A stretch of DNA of 64,000 nucleotides, from NCBI RefSeq assembly GCF_000143765.1, contig NZ_GL379770.1, positions 956,903 through 1,020,902 on the forward strand. The letters run 5' to 3'. The translations under genes and the position numbers were made by a program. The DNA is from Sphingobacterium spiritivorum ATCC 33861 (GTDB lineage Bacteria; Bacteroidota; Bacteroidia; Sphingobacteriales; Sphingobacteriaceae). Of the stretch, positions 18,278 to 26,715 are shown one piece after another; position 1 is the stretch's first letter; the number at the start of each line of letters is the position of its first letter. The notes under the pieces were generated by a model. That model saw only the letters and a program-made list of their open reading frames with translations. It did not search any database and had not been told where the DNA came from.

Positions 18278-19516
18278 ATGAAAACTAAACTTCCATTAGC
18301 ATATTTACTATCGGGGATAGCTTTATTCTCATCCTGTAATTCGAATGCGAAAAACGGGGAGGAAGTATCCGGTACGGATACCACTTCTTATCCGTCTGTA
18401 GAAAAGAATCCTGCAAATACCGACTATAAACCAGCTTTTGCGGGGCAAACCCGTATCAAAGGAGTAAAGACAGCTACGGCATATGAAGTCAAGATATTAA
18501 GCCGTGATCTGAAATCTCCATGGGGTCTGGTTTCCTTGCCGGACGGGCGTTTGCTGATCACAGAAAAGGAGGGAACACTGCGCATCGCAACTGCCGATGG
18601 AAAATTAAGCGAGCCGATTACCGGACTTCCTCCTGTAGATGCAAAAGGACAGGGTGGTCTTTTGGGGATTGCTTTAGACCCTTCGTTTGCTTCCAATCGT
18701 ATGGTGTACTGGACTTTTTCACATAAAGTAGATGGTAAGAACCTGACTGCAGTAGGTAAAGGTAAGCTGGCTGATGATGAAAAAAGTATTCAAAATGCAC
18801 AGATTATATATCAGGCAACACCTGCATATAACGGTACTTTGCACTACGGGTCCCGTATTTTATTTGATAAAACAGGAAATATAATTTTCAGTACCGGAGA
18901 GCGTTCCGATTTGGAAACCCGTCCTCAGGCACAAGATCTGAAATCGGCACTGGGTAAGATTATCCGGATCACTCCGGAGGGTAAGCCTGCTCCGGGCAAT
19001 CCATTTGAAGGCAATGCGAATGCCCGTCCAGAAATCTACTCGTACGGACATCGTAATGTACAGGGACTGGCGCTGCACCCTGAGACCGGAGATCTTTGGG
19101 AAACGGAATTCGGACCTAAAGGAGGAGATGAGGTGAATATTGTGAAGCCGGGCAAAAACTATGGCTGGCCGACTATTACTTATGGTCTAGAGTACAGCGG
19201 AGCTAAAATAGGAGAAGCTATTCAACAAAAAGACGGTCTTGAACAACCGGTATATTATTATGATCCTGTGATTTCACCAAGTGGTATCACCTTCTATAGC
19301 AGCAATACGATTCCGGAATGGAAGAACAACCTGTTTATTGCTGCATTAAGCGGTACACATATTGCGAGATTAGTGATTAAAGATAATAAAGTAGTCGGTG
19401 AAGAACGTTTGCTGGCTGATCAGGGCCAACGTTTCCGAGCTGTAATCGAAGGTAAAAACGGAGAGCTTTTTGCTGTGACGGATGCAGGATGGCTGGTAAA
19501 AGTCGCTAAAAAATAA
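18278..19516 (+). CDS. PQQ-type soluble sugar (glucose/aldose) dehydrogenase-like lipoprotein
   Basis: 412 residues. Lipobox LFSSC (Cys20) indicates a lipoprotein. After a linker, the mature protein has the six-bladed propeller signatures of the GSDH/YliI family: SPWGLVSLPDGRLLITEKEG, GGLLGIALDPSF, NIIFSTGERSD, GKIIRITPEGKP, SYGHRNVQGLALHP, EFGPKGGDEVN and SGITFYSS. In that family a PQQ cofactor oxidises aldoses in the periplasm. No PQQ synthesis genes are in the window, so the cofactor would have to be imported or made elsewhere. Ends at a strong terminator. Confidence 0.9.
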   Translation: MKTKLPLAYLLSGIALFSSCNSNAKNGEEVSGTDTTSYPSVEKNPANTDYKPAFAGQTRIKGVKTATAYEVKILSRDLKSPWGLVSLPDGRLLITEKEGTLRIATADGKLSEPITGLPPVDAKGQGGLLGIALDPSFASNRMVYWTFSHKVDGKNLTAVGKGKLADDEKSIQNAQIIYQATPAYNGTLHYGSRILFDKTGNIIFSTGERSDLETRPQAQDLKSALGKIIRITPEGKPAPGNPFEGNANARPEIYSYGHRNVQGLALHPETGDLWETEFGPKGGDEVNIVKPGKNYGWPTITYGLEYSGAKIGEAIQQKDGLEQPVYYYDPVISPSGITFYSSNTIPEWKNNLFIAALSGTHIARLVIKDNKVVGEERLLADQGQRFRAVIEGKNGELFAVTDAGWLVKVAKK

Positions 19517-19532
19517 GCGGATACTTATCCGA

Positions 19533-19571
19533 AATAATAAAGTCACGGCAATTTGCCGTGGCTTTATTATG
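19533..19571. terminator. Bidirectional intrinsic terminator
   Basis: CACGGCAA and TTGCCGTG form a tight stem, extended by flanking AATAATAAAG and CTTTATTAT arms. It lies between two converging genes. Confidence 0.9.
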
Positions 19572-19578
19572 TATAGGC

Positions 19579-20385
19579 TTATACTTTAGGCTTTGATGCC
19601 GTTAAAGAGTAGACCATTGGAATTTTATTTTCCATTCCTTTGACCTGAAATTGCTGAGGAGCTATTTCTACCAGATTATTAAAGCAGCTATAGGGCGAGT
19701 ATTTGTATTCATTAAACGATGTGACAGTTAGTTGCTGTCCTATCAAGCTGTTGAATACTTCTTCCAAAGCATGATTCCAGGATACGGTTTCGTGCGTAAT
19801 ATCAGCTTCCCTGTCCGCATATGAGCCGGTCACATTTTCTATAATAGCTCCATCTTTAAAATAAGAATATTGGATATACTTAAAATCGTCATCCCAGACC
19901 CACATAAACGGATGGAACTCCACAAATACAAATTTCCCGTCAGGTTTCAGGAATTTCGAAACGACAGAAGCCCATTTATCCAGATCAGGAAGCCAGCCTA
20001 TGGTGCCATAACTGGTGTATACGATATCAAATTCTTCCTCTAATACCTGAGGAAGTTCATATACATCACTGCATATAAAGCGTGCTGTCAGCTCTAATTC
20101 GGCCGCTAATTCCTGAGCCACCTGTATGGCTTTATCAGACAGGTCTATACCTGTAACATCTGCCCCCATACGCGCAAGTGAAAGTGTATCCTGACCGAAA
20201 TGACACTGCAGATGCAATATTTTCTTGCCTTTTATATCGCCTAACAGCTGTAGTTCAATATCATTTAAAGAAGATTTGCCCTTCTTAAAATTTTCAACGT
20301 CATAAAAATCTGAGTTGATATGTACTGTCGTTTTAGTATTCCACGACGTTTTGTTTATTTCTATATAATTGTTTTCTTTATTCAT
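19579..20385 (-). CDS. Class I SAM-dependent methyltransferase
   Basis: 268 residues. Motif I is HLQCHFGQDTLSLARMGADVTGIDLS, a slightly unusual form of the glycine-rich SAM loop with an acidic end; motif II/III region is FICSDVYELP, FDIVYTSYG and LKPDGKFVFVEFHPF. The C-terminal part after residue 175 is beta-rich and variable. Third gene of an operon with a sulfurtransferase and a GNAT enzyme (gaps of 6 and 15 bases). The methyl acceptor is not predictable. Confidence 0.88.
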   Translation of the reverse strand: MNKENNYIEINKTSWNTKTTVHINSDFYDVENFKKGKSSLNDIELQLLGDIKGKKILHLQCHFGQDTLSLARMGADVTGIDLSDKAIQVAQELAAELELTARFICSDVYELPQVLEEEFDIVYTSYGTIGWLPDLDKWASVVSKFLKPDGKFVFVEFHPFMWVWDDDFKYIQYSYFKDGAIIENVTGSYADREADITHETVSWNHALEEVFNSLIGQQLTVTSFNEYKYSPYSCFNNLVEIAPQQFQVKGMENKIPMVYSLTASKPKV

Positions 20386-20400
20386 GTTTCAGAGAATCAT

Positions 20401-20892
20401 TTAGATTTTTTTTCCTAAGATTTTAAGGCTTCGTTCTATTCCATCAAGTTCGGCAATATCAGGAAGCATGGCCCATTCTTCAAAACCGAAGTGTTCGAAA
20501 AGGTGAAGACTCGCTGTATTATGCGCAAATATAAATCCGAGAAGCGTCTTGATGCCATAAGCCGGAGCCTGTTGTATAGCGTAGTCAATAGCCAGTTTCC
20601 CAAGCCCCTGCCCACGGTAAGCCTCATCGAGATAAATACTGATCTCTACAGTCGCCTGATAAGCCGGGCGCCCGTAGAAGGACTGAAAACTGATCCATCC
20701 GATGATCTGTCCTTCTTCATTTTCAAGAACCCACAGCGGTCTTTTTTCTGTGTCATGTTTTTCAAACCACGGGATTCTGCTATTGGTACTTACCGGTTCG
20801 GTATCAGCAGTGACGACACGTGATGCGACAGTAGAATTATAAATTTCAACGATTCTGATCAGATCGGATAAGATGGCATGTCTGAATTGCAT
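20401..20892 (-). CDS. GNAT N-acetyltransferase, phosphinothricin acetyltransferase-like
   Basis: 163 residues. It begins with the family-typical FRHAILSDLIRIVEIYNSTV and has ENEEGQIIGWISFQSF and the acetyl-CoA pyrophosphate loop YRGQGLGKLAIDYA (RGxGxG). The C-terminal half AHNTASLHLFEHFGFEEW is the usual strand-helix-strand. It resembles Pat/Bar-type N-acetyltransferases, whose natural substrates include methionine sulfone/sulfoximine analogues, but substrate assignment here is inference. The middle gene of a three-gene operon. Confidence 0.87.
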   Translation of the reverse strand: MQFRHAILSDLIRIVEIYNSTVASRVVTADTEPVSTNSRIPWFEKHDTEKRPLWVLENEEGQIIGWISFQSFYGRPAYQATVEISIYLDEAYRGQGLGKLAIDYAIQQAPAYGIKTLLGFIFAHNTASLHLFEHFGFEEWAMLPDIAELDGIERSLKILGKKI

Positions 20893-20898
20893 AACGGA

Positions 20899-21756
20899 TT
20901 AATTATTGGCTTTTGTAATCATGGGTAGATTATTTCTGGACCATTCACTCCACGAGCCGACATATAGTTTAGGGATTTCCAGTCCTGCTGCGGCAAATGC
21001 CAGAAGACTATGACAGGCCGTGACTCCTGAGCCACAGTGAACAATAAGTTGTGCTGCGCCTTTGGATTCCAGTAAAGTCTGATATTGAGCTGTCAGTTGT
21101 TCAGGTGTGCGAAATAATCCGGTATTATCCAGATTGGATTGAAACGGGATGTTGACCGCATTGGGGATATGTCCGGCAATCAGATCTATAGGTTCCGTAA
21201 TACCATCAAAGCGTATCTGATCCCGTACATCTACTATGGTATAGCTGTCATCGGTGGAAGCCTGTTGCACTTCAGCAAAGGAAGCGACAGGTAATAACCA
21301 GTCTCTCGAAGGATATACAGATGCCGGTAGCGGGGTTGGTAAGCTGCTGCTAATAGGTATTCCATAGTTTTTTGCGGCCTGCAGTCCTCCATCTAAGAGC
21401 TGTACCTGTTCGTGTCCGATTGCTTTGAGCATCCACCATAGTCTGGCAGCTGCATTGGCGCCGTTTTTATCATCATATACGACAATACGATGCGAAGGGA
21501 GTATCCCTGATTCTGAAAGTATATTTGCAAAAATCTTAGGTTCCGGAAGCGGGTGACGACCTCCGTCAGCGGCATTTTGAGGTACTGTTGCCAGTTGTGT
21601 CTCCAGATCCATAAACAAAGCTCCATGTAGATGCCCGGCACGGTATTGATCAAAAGCCTGTGCACCTGCAGAAGCATCTATCAGTATAAAATCTTTTTGG
21701 TCCTGATACAGTTGGCCTAATTCTTCAACACGGATTAGGGGAAAGGGAACTTTCAT
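20899..21756 (-). CDS. sseA: Thiosulfate/3-mercaptopyruvate sulfurtransferase (tandem rhodanese)
   Basis: 285 residues with two rhodanese domains. The N-terminal inactive domain has FILIDASAGAQAFDQYRAGHLHGALFMD; the C-terminal active domain has TIVDVRDQIRF, IAGHIPNAVNIPF and the active loop VHCGSGVTACHSLLA, in which Cys lies in the CGSGVTA form typical of mercaptopyruvate sulfurtransferases. It moves sulfur from 3-mercaptopyruvate to cyanide or thiol acceptors in the cytoplasm. The first gene of the operon sulfurtransferase-GNAT-methyltransferase; the 6-base gap to the GNAT gene implies coupling. Confidence 0.92.
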   Translation of the reverse strand: MKVPFPLIRVEELGQLYQDQKDFILIDASAGAQAFDQYRAGHLHGALFMDLETQLATVPQNAADGGRHPLPEPKIFANILSESGILPSHRIVVYDDKNGANAAARLWWMLKAIGHEQVQLLDGGLQAAKNYGIPISSSLPTPLPASVYPSRDWLLPVASFAEVQQASTDDSYTIVDVRDQIRFDGITEPIDLIAGHIPNAVNIPFQSNLDNTGLFRTPEQLTAQYQTLLESKGAAQLIVHCGSGVTACHSLLAFAAAGLEIPKLYVGSWSEWSRNNLPMITKANN

Positions 21757-22139
21757 GATGCTTTTTTTGATACGCTAAATTAAGATTATTCTTTTATATA
21801 AGCGAGTTTTAAAGGGATATGTTCAGATTTCTAAAAGTGTTTTTCATTAGCTTTATGGCTTTAGCTTCATCCTTCCAACTAATATTCAAAGGACTTTTTA
21901 AGCTATAATCCAAATAAAGCAGAGCATAAAAATGTCTGAATCGAATGTAGAAAACTCTTTATAAAAAAGATGTTTCCGGATAAAGTAATTCAGCCGGAAG
22001 ATCGTCTTCCTTTCAGATGACAGATTACAATAAAGATAAAGGCTTTATATTTCTATATTAGCATGTGGATAATTAAAACAAATAAACACTAACACCGTAT
22101 CAGTTTGAGTACAAGACTGGCTGGTTTTTAATCCCTTTC
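21757..22139. other. Intergenic region, 383 bases, divergent genes
   Basis: AT-rich spacer between the sulfurtransferase operon and the MBL hydrolase. The only structure noted is a short hairpin GGAAGA-TCG-TCTTCC near 21996-22010 without a T-run. No tRNA, leader or convincing promoter match seen. Confidence 0.5.
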
Positions 22140-23270
22140 ATGAAAAGAACAATTAAAATTATTAAAAAGACAATGACTATTTTTATTATAATCGTGGCGC
22201 TGGTATCGGCTGCAGTTTATCTATATATGCAAAAGGCCGAATTCGGACAGGTACCTTCCGGTGTACGTCTTGAGGCAGTAACAAAATCTACACACTATAA
22301 AGAAGGTGCTTTTCAAAATATACATTATACTCCTACACTGACTGAAGGTTACAGTATGTTTGGTGTAATGAGTGATCAGCTTTTTAAAAACTTTCCCAGA
22401 AGACGTCCTGTTGACAGCCTGCCTTCTGTAAAGACAGACTTACATGCCCTGGATCCTGACAGCAATGTATTAGTCTGGTTTGGTCATTCTTCCTATTTCA
22501 TCCAGCTGGATGGAAAACGTTTTCTGATAGATCCTGTATTCAGTGGTAATGCTTCTCCTATTCCGGGTACAAATACAGCCTTTAAAGGAGCAGACATCTA
22601 TAAGCCGGAAGATATGCCTGCAATCGATTATTTACTCATTACACATGACCATTACGATCATCTTGATTACGAAACTATACTTGCCTTGAAGGGTAAGATT
22701 GATACCGTGATCTGTGGATTGGGTGTAGGGGGACATTTTGAAAAATGGGGGTATGACGTGGATCATATTATAGAAAAGGATTGGTATGAGCATATTCCTT
22801 TAGACTATGGCTTCAGTCTGGATACAGCTCCGACACGACACTTTTCAGGCCGGGGATTCAAACGTAATAATACGCTTTGGCTCTCCTTTATATTAAAGAC
22901 ACCAAGCCTTACTCTTTATCTTGGAGGAGACAGTGGTTATGATACCCATTTTAAAGAAATCGGTGATAAATTTGGTCAGATAGATTTGGCATTGCTGGAC
23001 AACGGTCAATACAATAAAGCATGGCAGGCTATTCATATGTTGCCGGAAGAAGTAATAAAGGCCTCGGGAGATCTGAATACAAAGCGCCTGTTTCCGGTTC
23101 ATTCATCTAAATTTATGCTGGCGCAGCATCCCTGGGACGAACCTTTATCCTGTACTTCCAAACTTGCAGCTGAAAAGGGGATACCTTTAGTAACGCCGAT
23201 GATTGGCGAAGTCGTCAGGCTGACAGATCCGGAGCAGGTGTTTAAAAAATGGTGGGAGGGAGTAGAATAA
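22140..23270 (+). CDS. MBL-fold metallo-hydrolase (NAPE-PLD/UlaG-like) with N-terminal membrane anchor
   Basis: 376 residues. A single hydrophobic helix (about 12-30) precedes the metallo-beta-lactamase domain. Zinc motifs: FGHSSYFIQLDGKRFLIDPVF, then THDHYDHLD (HxHxDH), later APTRHFSGRG (His), LGGDSGYD (bridging Asp) and a final His in FPVHSSKF. The pattern is that of the lipid-cleaving N-acylphosphatidylethanolamine phospholipase D/UlaG branch. Substrate is unknown. Probably faces the periplasm given the N-terminal anchor. Confidence 0.88.
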   Translation: MKRTIKIIKKTMTIFIIIVALVSAAVYLYMQKAEFGQVPSGVRLEAVTKSTHYKEGAFQNIHYTPTLTEGYSMFGVMSDQLFKNFPRRRPVDSLPSVKTDLHALDPDSNVLVWFGHSSYFIQLDGKRFLIDPVFSGNASPIPGTNTAFKGADIYKPEDMPAIDYLLITHDHYDHLDYETILALKGKIDTVICGLGVGGHFEKWGYDVDHIIEKDWYEHIPLDYGFSLDTAPTRHFSGRGFKRNNTLWLSFILKTPSLTLYLGGDSGYDTHFKEIGDKFGQIDLALLDNGQYNKAWQAIHMLPEEVIKASGDLNTKRLFPVHSSKFMLAQHPWDEPLSCTSKLAAEKGIPLVTPMIGEVVRLTDPEQVFKKWWEGVE

Positions 23271-23374
23271 TAAGCGGCCTTACAACGTAGAATACAATCT
23301 GAATCTTAAAAATTATTATTTTGCGGAGAACAAAAAAGATCAAATCCTTATTTTATAAGTAAAACAATATACTT

Positions 23375-24352
23375 ATGAAGCAGGGAATGATTCTTTTTTG
23401 GCTACTGTACATGTTATTTTTTTGCATACCTTTTCCTATAGGCCTGCATCTTGCTATCTACGATGACTCCCGGTTGCCCAGTAATTCGGTATTGTGGAGT
23501 TCTGTTTTTCTGTCACTTTCAGTGGTTATATGGATCTATCTTCTTTCATTTTATATCAATCAGTTTTTAATCAAAAATGTCAGAACGAAGCAGGAGATTT
23601 CCAGAATCTTTCAGTCCGGGATCAGGAGAAGAGCTGTAGTTACTGAGAGTGCTGTTGTCAAATACGATGACAAAAGGGAATCAAATCTCATGCGTATAAA
23701 GCTACAGTTTGAAAACCGGAATGGAGTATCTATATCGGATGAACAGTTCTTTTGGGATACCAGGCCTTATGAATACCGCTTTGAACAAGGAAAAGAAGTC
23801 AGCGTTCTTTTGAATGATAATCCGGATAAAGAGCCTTATTTTATTATGGAAGAGCAACGCACCCAATATAATACAAGTGGAATACTGATCAGGGTGGCGA
23901 TATTGATACTTTTCATTGCCTATATAGCAGGATTATACATCTACTTCTATCATCGGGAATCTAAAGGTTACGGCTGGCATTTTGTGTCTTTTACCCATCC
24001 TGTTGTTATGACAGGATTTTCAATGCTTGTGCTGGTATTTCTTTATAAAAGACTCGTGAAAAAATTTATATTCGGAAAAAAAGGAGATCGGAATTTGTTG
24101 TATTCAGGAGCACAGGCTGTAGCCCGTATTAATCAGGTCCGGCAAACGGGACTTACGGTAAATGATCAGCCCGAAGTACGCTTTGAAGTTTCCTTTACAG
24201 ATACCAAAGGCCAGTTGAGGCATGCTGCATACAAGAAGATTATCAGTCTTATTGATTTGCCACTCATTCCGCGTAGCGGAGAGATAAACATCTTGTATGA
24301 TACGGATAAACCGGAAAATATTATTATTCCGGATCTGTTGGCTGAGCGATAG
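23375..24352 (+). CDS. Membrane protein with two DUF3592-like repeats
   Basis: 325 residues, four predicted helices at roughly 4-28, 40-64, 168-190 and 207-226. Each helix pair is followed by a similar beta-rich soluble domain: one around RRAVVTESAVVKYDDKRESN to VSVLLNDNPDKEPYFI, and one around AQAVARINQVRQTGLTVNDQ to GEINILYDTDKPENIII. Both resemble DUF3592-type domains, so the gene looks like an internal duplication. No function is known. Stands alone between the MBL hydrolase and the toxin-antitoxin pair. Confidence 0.75.
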   Translation: MKQGMILFWLLYMLFFCIPFPIGLHLAIYDDSRLPSNSVLWSSVFLSLSVVIWIYLLSFYINQFLIKNVRTKQEISRIFQSGIRRRAVVTESAVVKYDDKRESNLMRIKLQFENRNGVSISDEQFFWDTRPYEYRFEQGKEVSVLLNDNPDKEPYFIMEEQRTQYNTSGILIRVAILILFIAYIAGLYIYFYHRESKGYGWHFVSFTHPVVMTGFSMLVLVFLYKRLVKKFIFGKKGDRNLLYSGAQAVARINQVRQTGLTVNDQPEVRFEVSFTDTKGQLRHAAYKKIISLIDLPLIPRSGEINILYDTDKPENIIIPDLLAER

Positions 24353-24375
24353 TTGTTTAACGGAACTGTTAGTTT

Positions 24376-24690
24376 TTATTGGATTGTAAAATTTATTTTT
24401 CGTCCAAGGCCAAATTCGATAAGCTTATAAAGTGTTGAAAGTTGTATATCACTGTGACCATTTTCTATGCGTGAAATAAAGCTCTTCTTAGCTCCAATTT
24501 TTTCAGCAAGCTGTTCCTGAGTCATCTTAGCCAATTTCCTCTCTTGTTTAATCATTTCTCCAATAGCAAATGATTTGGCTTTAATTTCAAAGTCAATTCT
24601 CTCTTTTGTACCTGTTACACCATATCTTTTGTCAAGATGCTGTGCAAAAGTTTTGATATTTTTATGTTTTTTTTCCACGTCTGTTTTCAT
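24376..24690 (-). CDS. higA: HigA-type antitoxin, XRE family
   Basis: 104 residues. The N-terminal third is charged and probably binds the toxin; the C-terminal HTH_3 domain is visible as GEMIKQERKLAKMTQEQLAEKIGAKKSFISRIENGHSDIQLSTL. It overlaps the toxin gene by 29 bases, the toxin gene being first, as in higBA modules. It neutralises the toxin and represses the pair's promoter. No further genes in the operon. Confidence 0.88.
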   Translation of the reverse strand: MKTDVEKKHKNIKTFAQHLDKRYGVTGTKERIDFEIKAKSFAIGEMIKQERKLAKMTQEQLAEKIGAKKSFISRIENGHSDIQLSTLYKLIEFGLGRKINFTIQ

Positions 24691-25027
24691 TTTCTTCGTT
24701 CAAATATTCTTCCATTATTTTTACAGCTTTATTCAACTGATTTACCGGTATTTTTTGAGTTTTCTTTTGAAACCCATTAAAAAGAATTACCAAGTTGCCT
24801 TTATCAAAGCAGCAAAATATTCTGTAAATATTACTTTCGTATTCAATTCTAATCTCAAAAAGACCTTTTTGTCCTTCTATACTTTTGAAAAATTTGGAAG
24901 GTACACGTTCGAGAATCGTCATCATAAAAAGCACTTCGTCAATTTTATCTTTTACTTTGTCAGTTAATGTCTCAAAAAAGTTGTCAAAGTAATCTTTATA
25001 AAAAACAATTTCTCTAATTATTTTCAT
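24662..25027 (-). CDS. higB: HigB-type toxin, RelE/ParE superfamily (Gp49-like)
   Basis: 121 residues. The characteristic core is FKSIEGQKGLFEIRIEYESN-YRIFCCF, then LVILFNGFQKKTQKIPVNQLNKA, which matches the Gp49/HigB family with conserved Arg and the KKTxKxP motif near the C-terminus. Such proteins are ribosome-dependent mRNA endonucleases. The C-terminal 15 residues are charged (ENENRRGKK) and overlap the antitoxin gene. The region is AT-rich, which fits acquisition of a mobile module. Confidence 0.88.
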   Translation of the reverse strand: MKIIREIVFYKDYFDNFFETLTDKVKDKIDEVLFMMTILERVPSKFFKSIEGQKGLFEIRIEYESNIYRIFCCFDKGNLVILFNGFQKKTQKIPVNQLNKAVKIMEEYLNEENENRRGKKT

Positions 25028-25136
25028 TTTGTAAAGTTAACGAATAATGGAACAATTTAAGAAATAAAAACTACATTTTTTAAAATTAAAAGGGTGGTTA
25101 TGATTTGATTACCTTGGGCGTTCGATCTAGCAGATA

Positions 25137-25706
25137 TTAAACTTTGGATTTCAGTCTGCTCAGCGTTTCCTGCGAGATCCCGAGGTAAGAGGCTACGATC
25201 TTATTAGGTAAGCGGCGTACAATCACAGGGCTCTGAATCAGTAGATTGCGGTAGCGGTCTAAAGCATCCATGGATATAAAAGATTGCAATCGTCGGGTAT
25301 TGTTGACATAGCCAAACTCGAGGTACTTGCGGTAGAATTTTTCCCATTGCGGGATAATGTCCAGCAAATGGTAGAAGTCATTGTGATTAATATAGAGAAG
25401 CTCAGTATGTTCTATCGCTTGTATAAATTCATCCGAAGGATCGCCTGTAATAAAACTGGTCAGTGCTGTTGCAAACTGATCTTCAAAGGCAAAGTAGCGG
25501 GTGGATTCCTGTCCGTCTTCGTTAATAAAGAAGATCCTCAAGCAACCTTTGCCAACGAAAAATGTCCGTTGGCTGGTCTCACCCTGAAGCAGCAACAGCT
25601 CATTCCTTTTGGGTTTTAAGGGTTTAAAATAAGACAATATAGTCTGAAGTTCGTCTGTATTTACAGTAATGGTATTTTGAATGTATCTGCTAAGTTGTTC
25701 TCTCAT
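25137..25706 (-). CDS. Crp/Fnr family transcriptional regulator
   Basis: 189 residues. The N-terminal cyclic-nucleotide-type beta-roll runs from [24 protein letters not shown] to about 115 ([21 protein letters not shown]); the C-terminal winged helix carries [17 protein letters not shown] as the recognition helix region. There is no FNR-like Cys cluster. The start codon overlaps the ribB stop by 4 bases (ATGA), so the two genes are translationally coupled. In many Bacteroidota this regulator type responds to unknown ligands. It probably acts on its own operon; a fitting palindrome lies upstream. Confidence 0.88.
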   Translation of the reverse strand: MREQLSRYIQNTITVNTDELQTILSYFKPLKPKRNELLLLQGETSQRTFFVGKGCLRIFFINEDGQESTRYFAFEDQFATALTSFITGDPSDEFIQAIEHTELLYINHNDFYHLLDIIPQWEKFYRKYLEFGYVNNTRRLQSFISMDALDRYRNLLIQSPVIVRRLPNKIVASYLGISQETLSRLKSKV

Positions 25707-26362
25707 TTATCTGTATAATCACAGACAAAACTACGGTAAAAAATAATATCTTCTATTGATAAAACGGTTAATCTGTGAGCGATTGCGAAAGTGATGATCT
25801 GCGGGAGTCTGGCCATGCTGCCGTCATCATTCATGAGTTCACATAGGACAGCCTGTGGTTCTAATCCAGCCAATAACATAAGATCAATACTACCTTCAGT
25901 ATGTCCGTTACGTTCCAGTACTCCGCCTTTTTTCGCTCTTAACGGAAAAATATGCCCCGGCCTTGCGAGATCTTCCGGTTTTGCATTTCTGGCTGAAGCG
26001 GCCTTTATGGTTTGAACACGATCTGCAGCAGAAAGCCCTGTTGTAACTCCTTTCCCGGCCTCTATGCTGATGGTAAACGGAGTCTCAAAGAGGCTGCTAT
26101 TCTCCGCAACCATATAAGGGAGATCAAGTTCCTCGGCTTTGTGATCCGTAAGACACAGACAAACGACCCCGCTGCAATGCCGGATCATCAAAGCCATATC
26201 TTCCTGTTGTATATGCTGAGCTGAGTAGATAAGGTCTCCTTCATTTTCTCGGTCTTCATTATCAATGAGCAGGACTCCTTTTCCGTTTTTAATATCTGTA
26301 AGAGCCCGCTCTACCCGTTCCTGACTGGTATTCCCGAAATATGTAAGTGTTCTTTGCTCCAT
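25703..26362 (-). CDS. ribB: 3,4-dihydroxy-2-butanone-4-phosphate synthase (RibB only)
   Basis: 219 residues. Signature of the DHBP synthase domain: [17 protein letters not shown] (metal-binding Glu and Asp), [30 protein letters not shown] and [28 protein letters not shown]. It makes the four-carbon unit of riboflavin from ribulose 5-phosphate. No GTP cyclohydrolase II domain is fused, unlike the common RibBA fusion. It sits in an operon with a Crp-type regulator and a DUF2798 protein rather than with other rib genes. Confidence 0.94.
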   Translation of the reverse strand: MEQRTLTYFGNTSQERVERALTDIKNGKGVLLIDNEDRENEGDLIYSAQHIQQEDMALMIRHCSGVVCLCLTDHKAEELDLPYMVAENSSLFETPFTISIEAGKGVTTGLSAADRVQTIKAASARNAKPEDLARPGHIFPLRAKKGGVLERNGHTEGSIDLMLLAGLEPQAVLCELMNDDGSMARLPQIITFAIAHRLTVLSIEDIIFYRSFVCDYTDK

Positions 26363-26586
26363 TAGTCTTTAATAAGTAGTTTTTCGGCAATTTTTCGTGC
26401 ATTAGGGATAATAATAAAAGCAGCCATATAAGCAACCGGAAGCATAGTTGTCCATGATTTCAAAAATTTGAAAAACCAATCTTCTCCAAAGCCATAAGTA
26501 CGCATAAGGCCTACAATAGCCATAATAAGGGTCATCGGAATGACAACAAATAAAGTGTTGACATATTTAAAATACTTCTGTTTCAT
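26362..26586 (-). CDS. DUF2798 family small membrane protein
   Basis: 74 residues with two helices (about 9-29 and 44-61) separated by [17 protein letters not shown]. Family DUF2798 proteins are small two-helix membrane proteins of unknown function. The stop overlaps the ribB start (TAATG), so it heads a three-gene operon DUF2798-ribB-crp. A palindrome 59-74 bases upstream is a candidate regulator site. Confidence 0.8.
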   Translation of the reverse strand: MKQKYFKYVNTLFVVIPMTLIMAIVGLMRTYGFGEDWFFKFLKSWTTMLPVAYMAAFIIIPNARKIAEKLLIKD

Positions 26587-26644
26587 ATTTTTAATTCTTT
26601 AATATTTGAATGGAACAAAAGTGCAGCACCCTGGATGGATAAAC

Positions 26645-26660
26645 ATTGACAAATGTCAAT
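26645..26660. promoter_or_regulatory. Crp/Fnr-type palindrome upstream of DUF2798-ribB-crp
   Basis: ATTGACA-AA-TGTCAAT, two perfect 7-base arms with 2-base centre, resembles Crp/Fnr/PrfA-type operators. It lies 59 bases before the first gene of an operon that ends in a Crp/Fnr-family gene. Confidence 0.6.
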
Positions 26661-26677
26661 AAATGAAAAGTAGAGAT

Positions 26678-26706
26678 AAAAAAAACTCCCGGAGATCTTC
26701 CGGGAG
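26678..26706 (-). terminator. Intrinsic terminator of the S9 peptidase gene
   Basis: CTCCCGGA and TCCGGGAG arms (26686-26706) around a 5-base loop, followed on the minus strand by eight T. Confidence 0.9.
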
Positions 26707-26715
26707 CTGATACGT

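Noticed and set aside
21996..22010. Short hairpin GGAAGA-TCG-TCTTCC in the intergenic region
   Set aside because: It is short, lacks a T-run and has no matching copy nearby; it may be chance.
26587..26715. FMN riboswitch upstream of the ribB operon
   Set aside because: The spacer is only about 130 bases with no RFN-type conserved segments; the only structures are the palindrome and the terminator of the next gene.
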